A stretch of 64,000 nt of DNA. Origin: Mycobacterium sp. 1245111.1 (GTDB lineage Bacteria; Actinomycetota; Actinomycetes; Mycobacteriales; Mycobacteriaceae). The notes below the pieces were generated by a model. It made no database searches. It saw only the letters and a program-made list of their open reading frames with translations, and had not been told where the DNA came from. Position numbers and translations under genes: made by a program. Where the stretch lies: the NCBI RefSeq assembly GCF_001673405.1, contig NZ_LZLV01000152.1, positions 29,168 through 93,167 of the forward strand, in the 5' to 3' direction. Shown here piece by piece: positions 20,032 through 27,871 of this stretch (position 1 is the first letter of the stretch; every line of letters begins with the position of its first letter).

Positions 20032-21183
20032 ATGGACAGAAAAGTATCGCGAGCTGCCGCCGACGTCGTCGAGACGATTCCCATTACGCTGGCCGGCGTG
20101 GAGACCCACCCGGGCTGGCATGCGTTGCGCAAGATCGCGCACCGCATCACGACGCCCCTGTTGCCCGACGACTACACGCGCCTCGCCAACCCGCTGTGGT
20201 CGGCGCGCGAGCTGCGCGGCCGGATCCTGGAAGTGCGGCGCGAGACGAAGGACTCCGCGACGCTGGTGATCAAGCCCGGCTGGGGGTTCAGCTTCGACTA
20301 CGAGCCGGGCCAGTACATGGGCATCGGGCTGCTGATCGACGGCCGCTGGCGCTGGCGTTCCTACTCGTTGACGTCGAGCCCCGTGACCTCCGGCGCGCAC
20401 CGCAGCGAGCGCACGGTGACGATCACGGTGAAGGCGATGCCCGAAGGCTTCCTGTCCAGCCACCTGGTGGACGGCGTGCAGCCCGGCACGATCGTCCGAT
20501 TGGCCGCGCCCCAGGGCAATTTCGTGCTGCCCGACCCGGCGCCGCCCGCCGTGCTGTTCCTCACCGCCGGCTCGGGCATCACGCCGGTGATGTCGATGCT
20601 GCGCACGCTGGTCCGTAGGGACCAGATCACGGATGTGATCCACCTGCATTCGGCGCCCACCGCCGACGACGTGATGTTCGGCGGGGAACTCGAGCGGTTG
20701 GCAGCCGAACATCCGGGTTACCAGCTGCAGCTGCGCGCGACGCGCAGCGAGGGGCGGCTGGATCTGTCCAAGCTCGACGCCGAGGTGCCGGACTGGCGCG
20801 AACGGCAGACCTGGGCGTGCGGGCCGGAAGCGATGCTCGACTCGGCCGAGCAGGCCTGGTCCGCGGCCGGTATCAAGACGCGCCTGCACCTCGAACGGTT
20901 CGCGGTGTCGAAGGCAGCGCCGGCCGGAACCGGCGGCACGGTCACGTTCGCCAAGAGCGGCAAAAGCGTCACCGCCGACGCGGCGACGTCGCTGATGGAC
21001 GCCGGTGAGCAGTCGGGCGTACAGATGCCGTTCGGCTGCCGGATGGGGATCTGCCAGTCCTGCGTGGTAGCCCTGACCGAAGGCCACGTCCGCGACTTGC
21101 GAACCGGCGTGGAGCGCGAGCCGGGGACACGCGTGCAGACCTGTGTTTCCGCCGCGTCTGGCGACTGTACTCTGGACGTTTAG
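20032..21183 (+). CDS. NAD(P)H oxidoreductase partner of DesA3
   Basis: A 383-residue flavo-iron-sulfur reductase, ortholog of Rv3230c, shown in mycobacteria to deliver electrons from NADPH to the stearoyl-CoA desaturase DesA3. An FAD-binding domain comes first (WRSYSLTSSPV is the RxYS-type flavin motif). An NAD(P)-binding domain follows (FLTAGSGITPVMSML). A C-terminal plant-type 2Fe-2S domain carries CRMGICQSC and the later QTC cysteine. The ATG at 20032 has AGGAG about 10 nt upstream. The desaturase gene follows after 84 nt behind its own copy of the operator. Confidence 0.95.
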   Translation: MDRKVSRAAADVVETIPITLAGVETHPGWHALRKIAHRITTPLLPDDYTRLANPLWSARELRGRILEVRRETKDSATLVIKPGWGFSFDYEPGQYMGIGLLIDGRWRWRSYSLTSSPVTSGAHRSERTVTITVKAMPEGFLSSHLVDGVQPGTIVRLAAPQGNFVLPDPAPPAVLFLTAGSGITPVMSMLRTLVRRDQITDVIHLHSAPTADDVMFGGELERLAAEHPGYQLQLRATRSEGRLDLSKLDAEVPDWRERQTWACGPEAMLDSAEQAWSAAGIKTRLHLERFAVSKAAPAGTGGTVTFAKSGKSVTADAATSLMDAGEQSGVQMPFGCRMGICQSCVVALTEGHVRDLRTGVEREPGTRVQTCVSAASGDCTLDV

Positions 21184-21196
21184 AAGCTACCCGCTG

Positions 21197-21232
21197 GTAA
21201 CCTACGCTTTCGTAGGTTACGATAGCGTAGGT
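21197..21232. promoter_or_regulatory. Repeated operator upstream of desA3
   Basis: GTAACCTACG at 21197-21206 is a perfect inverted repeat of CGTAGGTTAC at 21211-21220 with a 4-bp spacer. The core CGTAGGT recurs at 21226-21232, 15 bp after its first occurrence at 21211. This has the same core and period as the site before the reductase gene, implying shared control of the two desaturase components. Confidence 0.8.
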
Positions 21233-21267
21233 CAGGAACTGCAGTCTGCAGGAAGGCAACACACACG

Positions 21268-22560
21268 ATGGCGATCACCGACCTCGATGTCTTTGCGCAT
21301 CTGACGGACGCCGACATCGAGAACCTGGGCGTCGAACTCGATGCCATCCGCCAGGACATTGAAGACTCCCGTGGCGAGCGCGATGCCCGCTACATCCGCC
21401 GCACCATCGCCGCTCAGCGCGCACTGGAAGTCGCCGGCCGGCTGATGCTCGCGTTCAGCAAGCGACGCTCCGCCTGGTGGGCGGGCACCACGACCCTCGC
21501 TGTGGCCAAGATCGTCGAGAACATGGAGATCGGTCACAACGTCATGCACGGCCAGTGGGACTGGATGAACGATCCCGAGATCCACTCCTCGTCGTGGGAG
21601 TGGGACATGATGGGGTCCTCGAAGCATTGGCGATTCACCCACAACTACGTCCACCACAAGTACACCAACATCCTCGGCATGGACGACGATGTGGGCTACG
21701 GCCTGCTGCGCGTCACGCGGGACCACCCGTGGCAACGCTTCAATGTGTTCAATGTGTTCTTCAACGCGATGCTTGCGCTCGGCTTCGAGTGGGGCGTAGG
21801 TCTCCAGCACGTCGAGGTCGGCAAGATCGCCAAGAAGCGGATGGACAACGACGAGGCCCGCGAACGGGTCGACGAGTTCCTGGCCAAGGCCGGCCGCCAG
21901 GTGTTCAAGGACTACGTCGCGTTCCCCGCGCTGACGTCGGCGTCGCCGTGGGCTTCGTTCAAGTCGACGTTGAAAGCCAACATCTTGGCCAACATCATCC
22001 GCAACGTCTGGGCCAACGCCATCATCTTCTGCGGCCACTTCCCGGACGGCGCAGAGAAATTCACCAAAACCGACATGGTCGGCGAGACCAAGGGCCACTG
22101 GTATCTGCGCCAGATGCTGGGTAGCGCCAACATCGACGCGGGCCCGGTGATGCGCTTCATGAGCGGGAGCCTGTCGCACCAGATCGAGCACCACCTGTTC
22201 CCGGATCTGCCGAGCAACCGGTACGAAGAGATCGCGGTGCGGGTGCGCCAGATCTGCGAGAAGTACGACTTGCCTTACACCACAGGCCCTTTCCTGGTGC
22301 AGTACGGAAAGACGTGGCGGACGATCGCCAAGTTGTCGCTGCCGGACAAGTACCTGCGCGACACCGCCGACAACGCTCCGGAGACACGCAGCGAGTCGAT
22401 GTTCGCCGCGCTGGAGCCGGGATTCGCCGGTACCGACCCGTCGACCGGACGCCGTCGCGGGCTGAAGACCGCGATCGCCACGGTGCGGGGCTGGCGGCGC
22501 AACAGGCGGGCCTTCGCCGATGAGGACCAAACACCAGGGCGGGACGACCTCGCCGCTTAA
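21268..22560 (+). CDS. desA3: Stearoyl-CoA delta-9 desaturase DesA3
   Basis: A 430-residue integral membrane di-iron desaturase that converts stearoyl-CoA to oleoyl-CoA and is known as a target of isoxyl. The three histidine boxes are HNVMH, HNYVHH and HQIEHH, with membrane segments between them. The ATG at 21268 follows AGGAAGG. The protein ends in LAA, which in M. tuberculosis DesA3 acts as a C-terminal signal for rapid degradation; its presence suggests the same turnover control. It works with the reductase encoded just upstream. An HD-domain gene starts 9 nt after the stop. Confidence 0.95.
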   Translation: MAITDLDVFAHLTDADIENLGVELDAIRQDIEDSRGERDARYIRRTIAAQRALEVAGRLMLAFSKRRSAWWAGTTTLAVAKIVENMEIGHNVMHGQWDWMNDPEIHSSSWEWDMMGSSKHWRFTHNYVHHKYTNILGMDDDVGYGLLRVTRDHPWQRFNVFNVFFNAMLALGFEWGVGLQHVEVGKIAKKRMDNDEARERVDEFLAKAGRQVFKDYVAFPALTSASPWASFKSTLKANILANIIRNVWANAIIFCGHFPDGAEKFTKTDMVGETKGHWYLRQMLGSANIDAGPVMRFMSGSLSHQIEHHLFPDLPSNRYEEIAVRVRQICEKYDLPYTTGPFLVQYGKTWRTIAKLSLPDKYLRDTADNAPETRSESMFAALEPGFAGTDPSTGRRRGLKTAIATVRGWRRNRRAFADEDQTPGRDDLAA

Positions 22561-22563
22561 GCT
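22558..22563 (+). promoter_or_regulatory. Possible leaderless -10 of the HD-domain gene
   Basis: TAAGCT overlaps the desA3 TAA stop and lies 6 nt before the GTG at 22570, which has no Shine-Dalgarno sequence. It suggests the gene can be transcribed apart from desA3. Confidence 0.4.
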
Positions 22564-22569
22564 GGCGCG

Positions 22570-23094
22570 GTGGAAGTCGTCACCGTGCACCCGATCGTCG
22601 ACACCGTGCTCGACCGGCATCGCGACGCGTTGGGTGGCGACTTGTCGGCGTATCGCAACCATGTCTACCGAAGCCTGACGTATCACCAACTGCTGCTTGG
22701 CTTTTCGATTCCCGATGCCGCGGCGCTGGCGTGGGCCACCCACGACCTCGGCATCTGGACGGCGGGCACCTTCGACTACCTCACGCCGTCGGCCGACCTG
22801 GCGGCGGCATATGCCGACGAGTTCGGCATCGCCGACATCGATCAGTTGCGCGCGCTGGTCACCGAGCATCATCGGCTGCGGCCTCTCGACGGCGACCGCG
22901 TCACCGAGACGTTCCGCCAGGCCGACCTGATCGACGTCAGCCACGGAGTGCTGCGGCGGGGCATTGGGCGAGCGGCCATCCGTGCGGCCGTCGAGGCGTT
23001 GCCGTACAACGGTTTTCACGCGTTCCTGGCCAGGGGTTTGACCGGCCATGCCGTGCGGCATCCGCTGCGCCCGCTGCCGATGATGCGCTGGTGA
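22570..23094 (+). CDS. HD-domain protein, possible metal-dependent phosphohydrolase
   Basis: A 174-residue soluble protein with an HD-type helical domain. A first His lies in YRNHVYR, the HD pair is in ATHDLGIW, and later EHHRLR and ADLIDVSHG could complete a metal site. The start is GTG at 22570, 9 nt after desA3, in the same direction. I know of no counterpart at this position in H37Rv, where rsgA lies near desA3. Substrate unknown; the closeness to desA3 may be accidental. Confidence 0.7.
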   Translation: MEVVTVHPIVDTVLDRHRDALGGDLSAYRNHVYRSLTYHQLLLGFSIPDAAALAWATHDLGIWTAGTFDYLTPSADLAAAYADEFGIADIDQLRALVTEHHRLRPLDGDRVTETFRQADLIDVSHGVLRRGIGRAAIRAAVEALPYNGFHAFLARGLTGHAVRHPLRPLPMMRW

Positions 23095-23155
23095 ATCGCC
23101 GCGAAAACGACGCCACGGTCGCTAACCGCGCAGATTCACAGCCGTGGCTGCCGTT

Positions 23156-23257
23156 TCACGACGGGCGCTCGTAGTCCGATGTCCTTGAAAGCCAGTCGAA
23201 TAGCACCAAGGCCTCATCAGCGGACAGTTCAAAGGTGACGCCACTGCGTTCATCGCT
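23156..23257 (-). pseudogene. Remnant of a small conserved gene
   Basis: On the minus strand 33 codons before a TGA encode a peptide with the core FELSADEALVLFDWLSR, which looks like a real conserved protein rather than noise. The frame is closed by a TGA just upstream, and no start codon lies before the core. A one-nucleotide shift would join it to an ATG at about 23252. The family resembled is small proteins of about 70 residues, so this would also be truncated at the C-terminus. The rest of the 23095-23282 gap holds nothing I can support. Confidence 0.4.
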
Positions 23258-23282
23258 TCACCGCGCCACGATAACGTCCGGC

Positions 23283-24305
23283 TCACACTTCGGCGATGGC
23301 GACCAGTCGCTGCAGCGCGTCGAGCTGCTCCTCGTGGTCACCCTCGAGTTTGGCCAATAGCGTCGTGATGCCCGCCGCTCGATAGCGCTCTACCCGCTCG
23401 GCGATAATGTCCTCGTTACCAAGCAGATTCGTCAATTTACCAAGATTCAGCGGCACGGCGGCGCGGGCCTCGTCGCGGCGGCCTTCTTGCCACAATTGGG
23501 CGACGATGTTGACCTCGTCGGAGTAACCAAGTCGACTGAACGCTTGATTGTAGAAGTTCTGCCCGCCGACCCCCATCGCGCCGATCGTGAATGCATACCC
23601 CTCGGCGTGGCGGCGGGCGGCGGCGTCGCTGGATTCCTGGTCGTCGTGGAATTCGAGCGCGACCGGCGCGACCAGGTCGAGGTCGTCGAGCGACCGCCCG
23701 GCGCGCCGGGCGCCGTCGCGCAACGGGCCCAGGAACACGTCGGCGGCTTCGGGGATGAACGCGTTGCCCAGCCAGCCGTCGGCTGTCTCACCGGTCAACT
23801 CCAGGTTCCGCGGGCCCATCGACGCGATGTACACCGGGACGTGATCGGGGCGCACCATCGGCTTGAGCGCGGCACCGCGGCTGTCGGGCAACGGCAACGG
23901 GTAGATCTCTCCGGCGTGCTCGAGGCGCTCGCCGCGGCTGACCGTGCGGATGATCTCGATGGTTTCCCGGGTCGTCTGTACCGGCTTGCGGAAGCGGACG
24001 CCGTGCCAGCCCTCCATCACCCGCGGGCCCGACGTGCCGACGCCCAGGATGAATCGGCCCCCCGACAGTTTCTGCAGGCTCAGCGCCGACGTCGCCAGTA
24101 GCGCCGGACTACGCGAACCCAGTTGCACGACAAAGGTTCCGAGTCGTATCGACGACGTCTTGGCGGCCAGGTAGGCCAGTCCGGTCAGCGCGTCGTAGCC
24201 CCAGACTTCGGGGATCCACAGCGACGCGACCCCGATCTGCTCGGCGGCCTGTGCGAATTCGACGGCGCCGGGCAGCCGAGGTTCGATCATTGCGCCGACC
24301 TTCAT
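23283..24305 (-). CDS. LLM-class F420-dependent oxidoreductase
   Basis: A 340-residue luciferase-like monooxygenase fold protein that probably uses coenzyme F420, common in mycobacteria. The TIM-barrel pattern is visible, with MKVGAMIEPRLPG at the N-terminus and RLGTFVVQLGSRSPALLA as the conserved early strand. GRFILGVGTSGP and VYIASMGPRNLEL are further typical segments. Two further ATGs lie upstream (24314, 24326), but ATG 24305 sits 7 nt after TAGCAT on the minus strand and matches the usual N-terminus. It diverges from an SRPBCC gene with a 19-bp gap. Substrate unknown. Confidence 0.88.
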   Translation of the reverse strand: MKVGAMIEPRLPGAVEFAQAAEQIGVASLWIPEVWGYDALTGLAYLAAKTSSIRLGTFVVQLGSRSPALLATSALSLQKLSGGRFILGVGTSGPRVMEGWHGVRFRKPVQTTRETIEIIRTVSRGERLEHAGEIYPLPLPDSRGAALKPMVRPDHVPVYIASMGPRNLELTGETADGWLGNAFIPEAADVFLGPLRDGARRAGRSLDDLDLVAPVALEFHDDQESSDAAARRHAEGYAFTIGAMGVGGQNFYNQAFSRLGYSDEVNIVAQLWQEGRRDEARAAVPLNLGKLTNLLGNEDIIAERVERYRAAGITTLLAKLEGDHEEQLDALQRLVAIAEV

Positions 24306-24324
24306 GGGTGGCATGCTAACCAGC

Positions 24325-24816
24325 ATGCGTTACCGCGATCTACCCACTGTCGAAGTGACCCAGCGGGTTCGGTGCGACGTGCCCACGGCGTGGGCCCTGG
24401 TGACCGACATCAATTTGCCAACGCACTGCTCGTCGGAGCTGCAGGGCGTCGAATGGCTCGACGGCGCCACCGGCGTCGAAGTCGGTGCGCGATTCCAGGG
24501 ACGCAGCCGGCACGAGGCGTTCGGTGACTGGTCGACGGTGTGCGAGGTCATCGAGGTCGAGGATCAGCGCCGGTGGGTGTACGACGTGGTCGGGCCCGAC
24601 GGCCCCGGGGCGCGGTGGGCGTTCGAGGTCGAACCGACCAGCGACGGCGTGCTCGTCCGGCAGTGGGGGCGGATGGGTCCGGGGCCGTCGGGCCTGACGC
24701 CGGCGATCGTGGCGATGCCGGACAAGGAGGCCAGGATCGTCGCCAACCGGCTGTCCGAGTGGCAGACGAACATGCGAGCCAACCTGGAGTGGATCCGCTC
24801 GCAGGCGGAGGGCTGA
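24325..24816 (+). CDS. SRPBCC / polyketide-cyclase-like protein
   Basis: A 163-residue protein of the START-like SRPBCC superfamily, which binds hydrophobic ligands in a deep cavity. It begins MRYRDLPTVEVTQRV; upstream ATGs at 24304 and 24313 are in frame, but homologs typically start here. The conserved WEFEV-like strand (RWAFEVEPTSDGVLVRQWG) is visible, and an amphipathic C-terminal helix closes the fold. It shares a very short divergent promoter with the F420-type oxidoreductase, so the two may respond to the same signal. Ligand unknown. Confidence 0.8.
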   Translation: MRYRDLPTVEVTQRVRCDVPTAWALVTDINLPTHCSSELQGVEWLDGATGVEVGARFQGRSRHEAFGDWSTVCEVIEVEDQRRWVYDVVGPDGPGARWAFEVEPTSDGVLVRQWGRMGPGPSGLTPAIVAMPDKEARIVANRLSEWQTNMRANLEWIRSQAEG

Positions 24817-24857
24817 ATCAACCTCGGTTGAGCGCCGTTGGCGGTAGCTGCGACGGT

Positions 24858-24876
24858 GGTATCAATCCGGTATCAT
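24858..24876 (+). promoter_or_regulatory. Promoter and direct repeats of the toxin-antitoxin pair
   Basis: GGTATCA occurs at 24858-24864 and 24869-24875, an 11-bp helical period. TATCAT at 24871-24876 lies 6 nt before the ATG at 24883, giving a leaderless -10 that overlaps the second repeat. This is what autoregulation by an antitoxin-toxin complex would need. Confidence 0.5.
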
Positions 24877-24882
24877 GCGGTC

Positions 24883-25089
24883 ATGGGTATGACTCTGCGC
24901 ACGAGTGCCGAACAGACGGCAGCGCTACGCAGGCAGGCCACTGCCGAGGGGCGGTCCATGCAGGCAGTCGCGCTTTCGGCCATCGACGAGTACATCGCGC
25001 GCCGCGCGCATAAGGCCAAGGTCGCTACCGCGCTGGAGCGTGTGGTACGCGAAGAGGCTGGGGTCTTAGAGCGCCTTAAAGACGCGTGA
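24883..25089 (+). CDS. Antitoxin of a Doc-type toxin-antitoxin pair
   Basis: A 68-residue protein with a ribbon-helix-helix-like N-terminus (MTLRTSAEQTAALRRQA) and a charged C-terminal helix, typical of small antitoxins. The start is ATG at 24883, 6 nt after TATCAT; ATG 24889 is an in-frame alternative. Its TGA overlaps the GTG of the toxin gene by 4 nt. The C-terminal KVATALERVVREEAGVLERLKDA is probably the toxin-binding part. The frame extends upstream but without conservation. Confidence 0.8.
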   Translation: MGMTLRTSAEQTAALRRQATAEGRSMQAVALSAIDEYIARRAHKAKVATALERVVREEAGVLERLKDA

Positions 25090-25469
25090 CCGAGTACCTG
25101 GATCTCGACGACCTGGTGAACATTGCTCGTGCCGCTGTCGCCTCCGACGCCATGGTGGGGGATTACGGGCTGCTGGAATCCGCATCGGCGCGCCCGCGCG
25201 CGTCGGTGTTCGGCCGGGATGCCTATCCAGATGTGCACCTCAAGGCCGCCGCGCTGCTGCACTCGCTTGCGCGGAACCACGCACTGGTAGATGGAAACAA
25301 GCGATTGGCTTGGACCGCCTGCCGTACGTTCCTGGCGATCAATGGCCACGGGATAACCGCCCCTGAGGACGACCGCTTCGAATTCGTGATTCAGGTCGCC
25401 ACCGGTGCACTGCCCGATGTTGACAAGATCGCCGAGCAACTACGCGCATGGAGCTACCAGGACGGCTGA
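25086..25469 (+). CDS. doc: Doc-family toxin (Fic fold)
   Basis: A 127-residue death-on-curing toxin. The family phosphorylates and inactivates elongation factor EF-Tu. The Fic core, canonically HPFxDGNKR, reads HALVDGNKR at residues 65-73, so His, Asp, Asn, Lys and Arg are kept and the aromatic position is Leu. The upstream segment FGRDAYPDVHLKAAALLHSL is characteristic of mycobacterial and actinobacterial Doc proteins. The GTG start at 25086 overlaps the antitoxin stop. It converges on rsgA with 9 bp between stops. Confidence 0.88.
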   Translation: MTEYLDLDDLVNIARAAVASDAMVGDYGLLESASARPRASVFGRDAYPDVHLKAAALLHSLARNHALVDGNKRLAWTACRTFLAINGHGITAPEDDRFEFVIQVATGALPDVDKIAEQLRAWSYQDG

Positions 25470-25478
25470 GACGCACGC

Positions 25479-26459
25479 TCAGCCCTCGCGCAGCGCGGCC
25501 AGCAGTCGCCGGGCCGCGGCGACTCGGCGCACCGCCGGGCCGGTGACGGCGTCCAACGCGCATTCGGGATCGGCCGGCGGCCCCAGGTGCCCACAGCCGC
25601 GGGGACAGTCTTCGATCGCCTCGGCCAGGTCGGAGAACGCCACCACCACGTCGTCGGGCTTGATGTGGGCAAGGCCGAAGGAGCGAATGCCCGGGGTGTC
25701 GATCACCCAGCTGTCGTGGTCGAGCGGCAGCGCCACCGACTGGGTCGACGTGTGCCGCCCGCGGCCGATGTCGGTCACCTCGCCGACTGCTCGATGCGCT
25801 TCTGGTACAAGGCGATTCACTAGGGTCGACTTGCCTACGCCGGAATGGCCAAGCAGCACAGTGATTTTGCCGATCAGCAGGTGTGACACCGCGTCCAGCG
25901 GGTCGTCGCGGCCGGCGGTGATCACCGTCAGATCGAGGTCGGCGAACTGCTCGGTGAACGGCCCAGCGGGCGCGAGATCGGTCTTGGTGAGGCACAGAAT
26001 CGGGGCCAGGCCGCCGGTGTAGGCCGCGATCAGCGTCCGGTCGACCAGCCCGGTGCGCGGCGGGGGATCGGCCAACGCCACCACGATCAGCAGCTGATCG
26101 GCGTTGGCGACCACCACCCGTTCGGTCGTATCGGTGTCATCGGCGGTGCGCCGCAACAGGGTTCGCCGCGGGCCGCGACGGACGATGCGGGCCAACGTGT
26201 CCGGGCGTCCGGACAGGTCGCCGACAATGTCGACCTCGTCACCCACCACGATTGGCGTGCGGCCTAATTCCCGGGCCCGCATCGCGGTGACACGCCGCTC
26301 GGCGTCGCCGTCGAGGGCGCAACCCCAACGGCCGCGGTCGACACTGATCACCATCGCGGGTTTCGCGTCGGCGTGTTCGGGGCGGGTTTTGGTCCGCGGC
26401 CGGGAGCCTTTCCCGGAGCGGATCTTTACGTCGGACTCGTCGTAGTCGTCCGGCTTCAA
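25479..26459 (-). CDS. rsgA: Ribosome small-subunit maturation GTPase RsgA
   Basis: A 326-residue circularly permuted GTPase that checks late 30S assembly. An N-terminal OB domain precedes the permuted G motifs, TKTD (G4) coming before GHSGVGKSTL (G1) and DTPG (G3). The C-terminal zinc site is CPRGCGHLGPPADPEC. The start is TTG at 26459, which overlaps the aroA TGA by 4 nt, so the two genes are translationally coupled. It is the ortholog of Rv3228. Confidence 0.93.
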   Translation of the reverse strand: MKPDDYDESDVKIRSGKGSRPRTKTRPEHADAKPAMVISVDRGRWGCALDGDAERRVTAMRARELGRTPIVVGDEVDIVGDLSGRPDTLARIVRRGPRRTLLRRTADDTDTTERVVVANADQLLIVVALADPPPRTGLVDRTLIAAYTGGLAPILCLTKTDLAPAGPFTEQFADLDLTVITAGRDDPLDAVSHLLIGKITVLLGHSGVGKSTLVNRLVPEAHRAVGEVTDIGRGRHTSTQSVALPLDHDSWVIDTPGIRSFGLAHIKPDDVVVAFSDLAEAIEDCPRGCGHLGPPADPECALDAVTGPAVRRVAAARRLLAALREG

Positions 26460-27745
26460 CCGCTTGGCTGCCTAAGCATCTCGGCCCACATCGCCGGGAA
26501 ATTCGGCAGTGTCTTGGCGGTGGTCTCGATGTCGTCGACCCGCACGCCCTCGACCCGCAGGCCGACGATCGCGCCGGCCGTCGCCATTCGGTGGTCGGCA
26601 TAGGACTGCCAGGTACCCGCGTGCAGCGGTGTCGCGGTGATCTCGAGCCCGTCGGCGGTTTCGCGGCATGCGCCGCCCAGCCGGTTGATCTCGGTGCTCA
26701 GCGCGGCCAGTCGGTCGGTTTCGTGACCGCGCAGGTGGGCGATCCCGGACAGCCGGGACACCGAACCCGGCGCCGCCAGCGCCGCGAGCGCCGCCACCGA
26801 CGGGGTGAGCTCTCCGACGTCGCGCAGGTCGACGTCGAAGCCCGGATAGGACGGGGGTCCCTGCACTTCCAGATCCGAATCACCGTGCTTCACAACGCAA
26901 TTCAGCTGCGTGAGGATGCCCAGGATGGCGTCGGCCGGTTGGATGCTGGTCGCCGGCCAACCGGCGATGCGGACGGTGCCCGCGCTGACCACCGCCGCGG
27001 CGATGAACGGGACGGCGTTAGACAGGTCCGGCTCGATCTGCCAATGCCGCGCAGCTACCGGGCCCGGCCGCACCTGCCAGCTGTTGGGCGTTGCGTCGTC
27101 GACGTCGACGCCGGCCTGACGCAGCATCGCCACCGTCATCGCGATGTGCGGCGCCGACGGCAGCGACGAGCCGACGTGGTGCACGGTCAGGCCGTCGCTG
27201 AACGACGCGCCCGCCAGTAGCAGGCCGGACACGAACTGCGACGAGGCCGAGGCGTCGATGTCCACCGCGCCGCCCGCGACCTTTCCGGCCCCGCGAACCC
27301 GGAACGGCAGGCCGCCGCCGTCGATGTCGACCCCGAGGCCGCGCAGGCCGTCCAGCAGCGGCGCGATCGGCCGGATCCGGGCCTGCTCGTCGCCGTCGAA
27401 CGTCACCGCCGAGCGCCCGAGTGCCGCCAGCGGCGGGACGAACCGCAACACCGTGCCGGCCAGGCCGCAGTCGATGCGGGCGCCATCGGCGGGGGTGATC
27501 GTCCCGCTGACCGTCAGCTCGTCGGCCGGCCCGTCGACCCGCAGACCGAGGGCTTCCAGCGCGCCGATCATCAGGTCGGTGTCGCGGCTGCGCAGCGCGC
27601 CGCTGATCGTCGAGGTGCCGTTGACCGCGGCCAGCGCCGCGAGCACCAGCGCCCGGTTGGTCTGTGATTTCGAGCCCGGCACCGTCACCGTCGCGTGTAC
27701 CGGCCGCGACGTGTAGGGGGCGGGCCAGGCATTCACGTGCTCCAT
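26456..27745 (-). CDS. aroA: 3-phosphoshikimate 1-carboxyvinyltransferase (EPSP synthase)
   Basis: A 429-residue shikimate-pathway enzyme joining shikimate-3-phosphate and PEP. It shows the N-terminal signature PGSKSQTNRALVLAALA, the motif LFAGTVLRF-equivalent CGLAGTVLRFVPPLAALG and the C-terminal RGHETDRLAAL and YADHRMATAGA. The Gly in LAGT and the Ser-Gln-Thr pattern fit a class I enzyme. The ATG at 27745 gives a full-length protein. It is first in a two-gene unit with rsgA. Confidence 0.97.
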   Translation of the reverse strand: MEHVNAWPAPYTSRPVHATVTVPGSKSQTNRALVLAALAAVNGTSTISGALRSRDTDLMIGALEALGLRVDGPADELTVSGTITPADGARIDCGLAGTVLRFVPPLAALGRSAVTFDGDEQARIRPIAPLLDGLRGLGVDIDGGGLPFRVRGAGKVAGGAVDIDASASSQFVSGLLLAGASFSDGLTVHHVGSSLPSAPHIAMTVAMLRQAGVDVDDATPNSWQVRPGPVAARHWQIEPDLSNAVPFIAAAVVSAGTVRIAGWPATSIQPADAILGILTQLNCVVKHGDSDLEVQGPPSYPGFDVDLRDVGELTPSVAALAALAAPGSVSRLSGIAHLRGHETDRLAALSTEINRLGGACRETADGLEITATPLHAGTWQSYADHRMATAGAIVGLRVEGVRVDDIETTAKTLPNFPAMWAEMLRQPSG

Positions 27746-27859
27746 TGTTGCCTACCGGGCATAGCGGGTCGGCCGATGCGGAGTTATCCACAGTCGCGAG
27801 TTGATCCACAGCTCGGTGGTCGCACTGCGGCGCGGAGACAGTTTTGTCGGGTTGCTTTT

Positions 27860-27865
27860 TAGCGT
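27860..27865 (+). promoter_or_regulatory. Leaderless -10 of the DUF222 gene
   Basis: TAGCGT sits 6 nt before the ATG at 27872 and no Shine-Dalgarno sequence is present. Confidence 0.45.
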
Positions 27866-27871
27866 CGAGGT

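Noticed and set aside
21232..23061. 609-codon minus-strand frame opposite desA3 and the HD gene
   Set aside because: It covers two well-supported genes, has no domain and shows shadow-frame composition.
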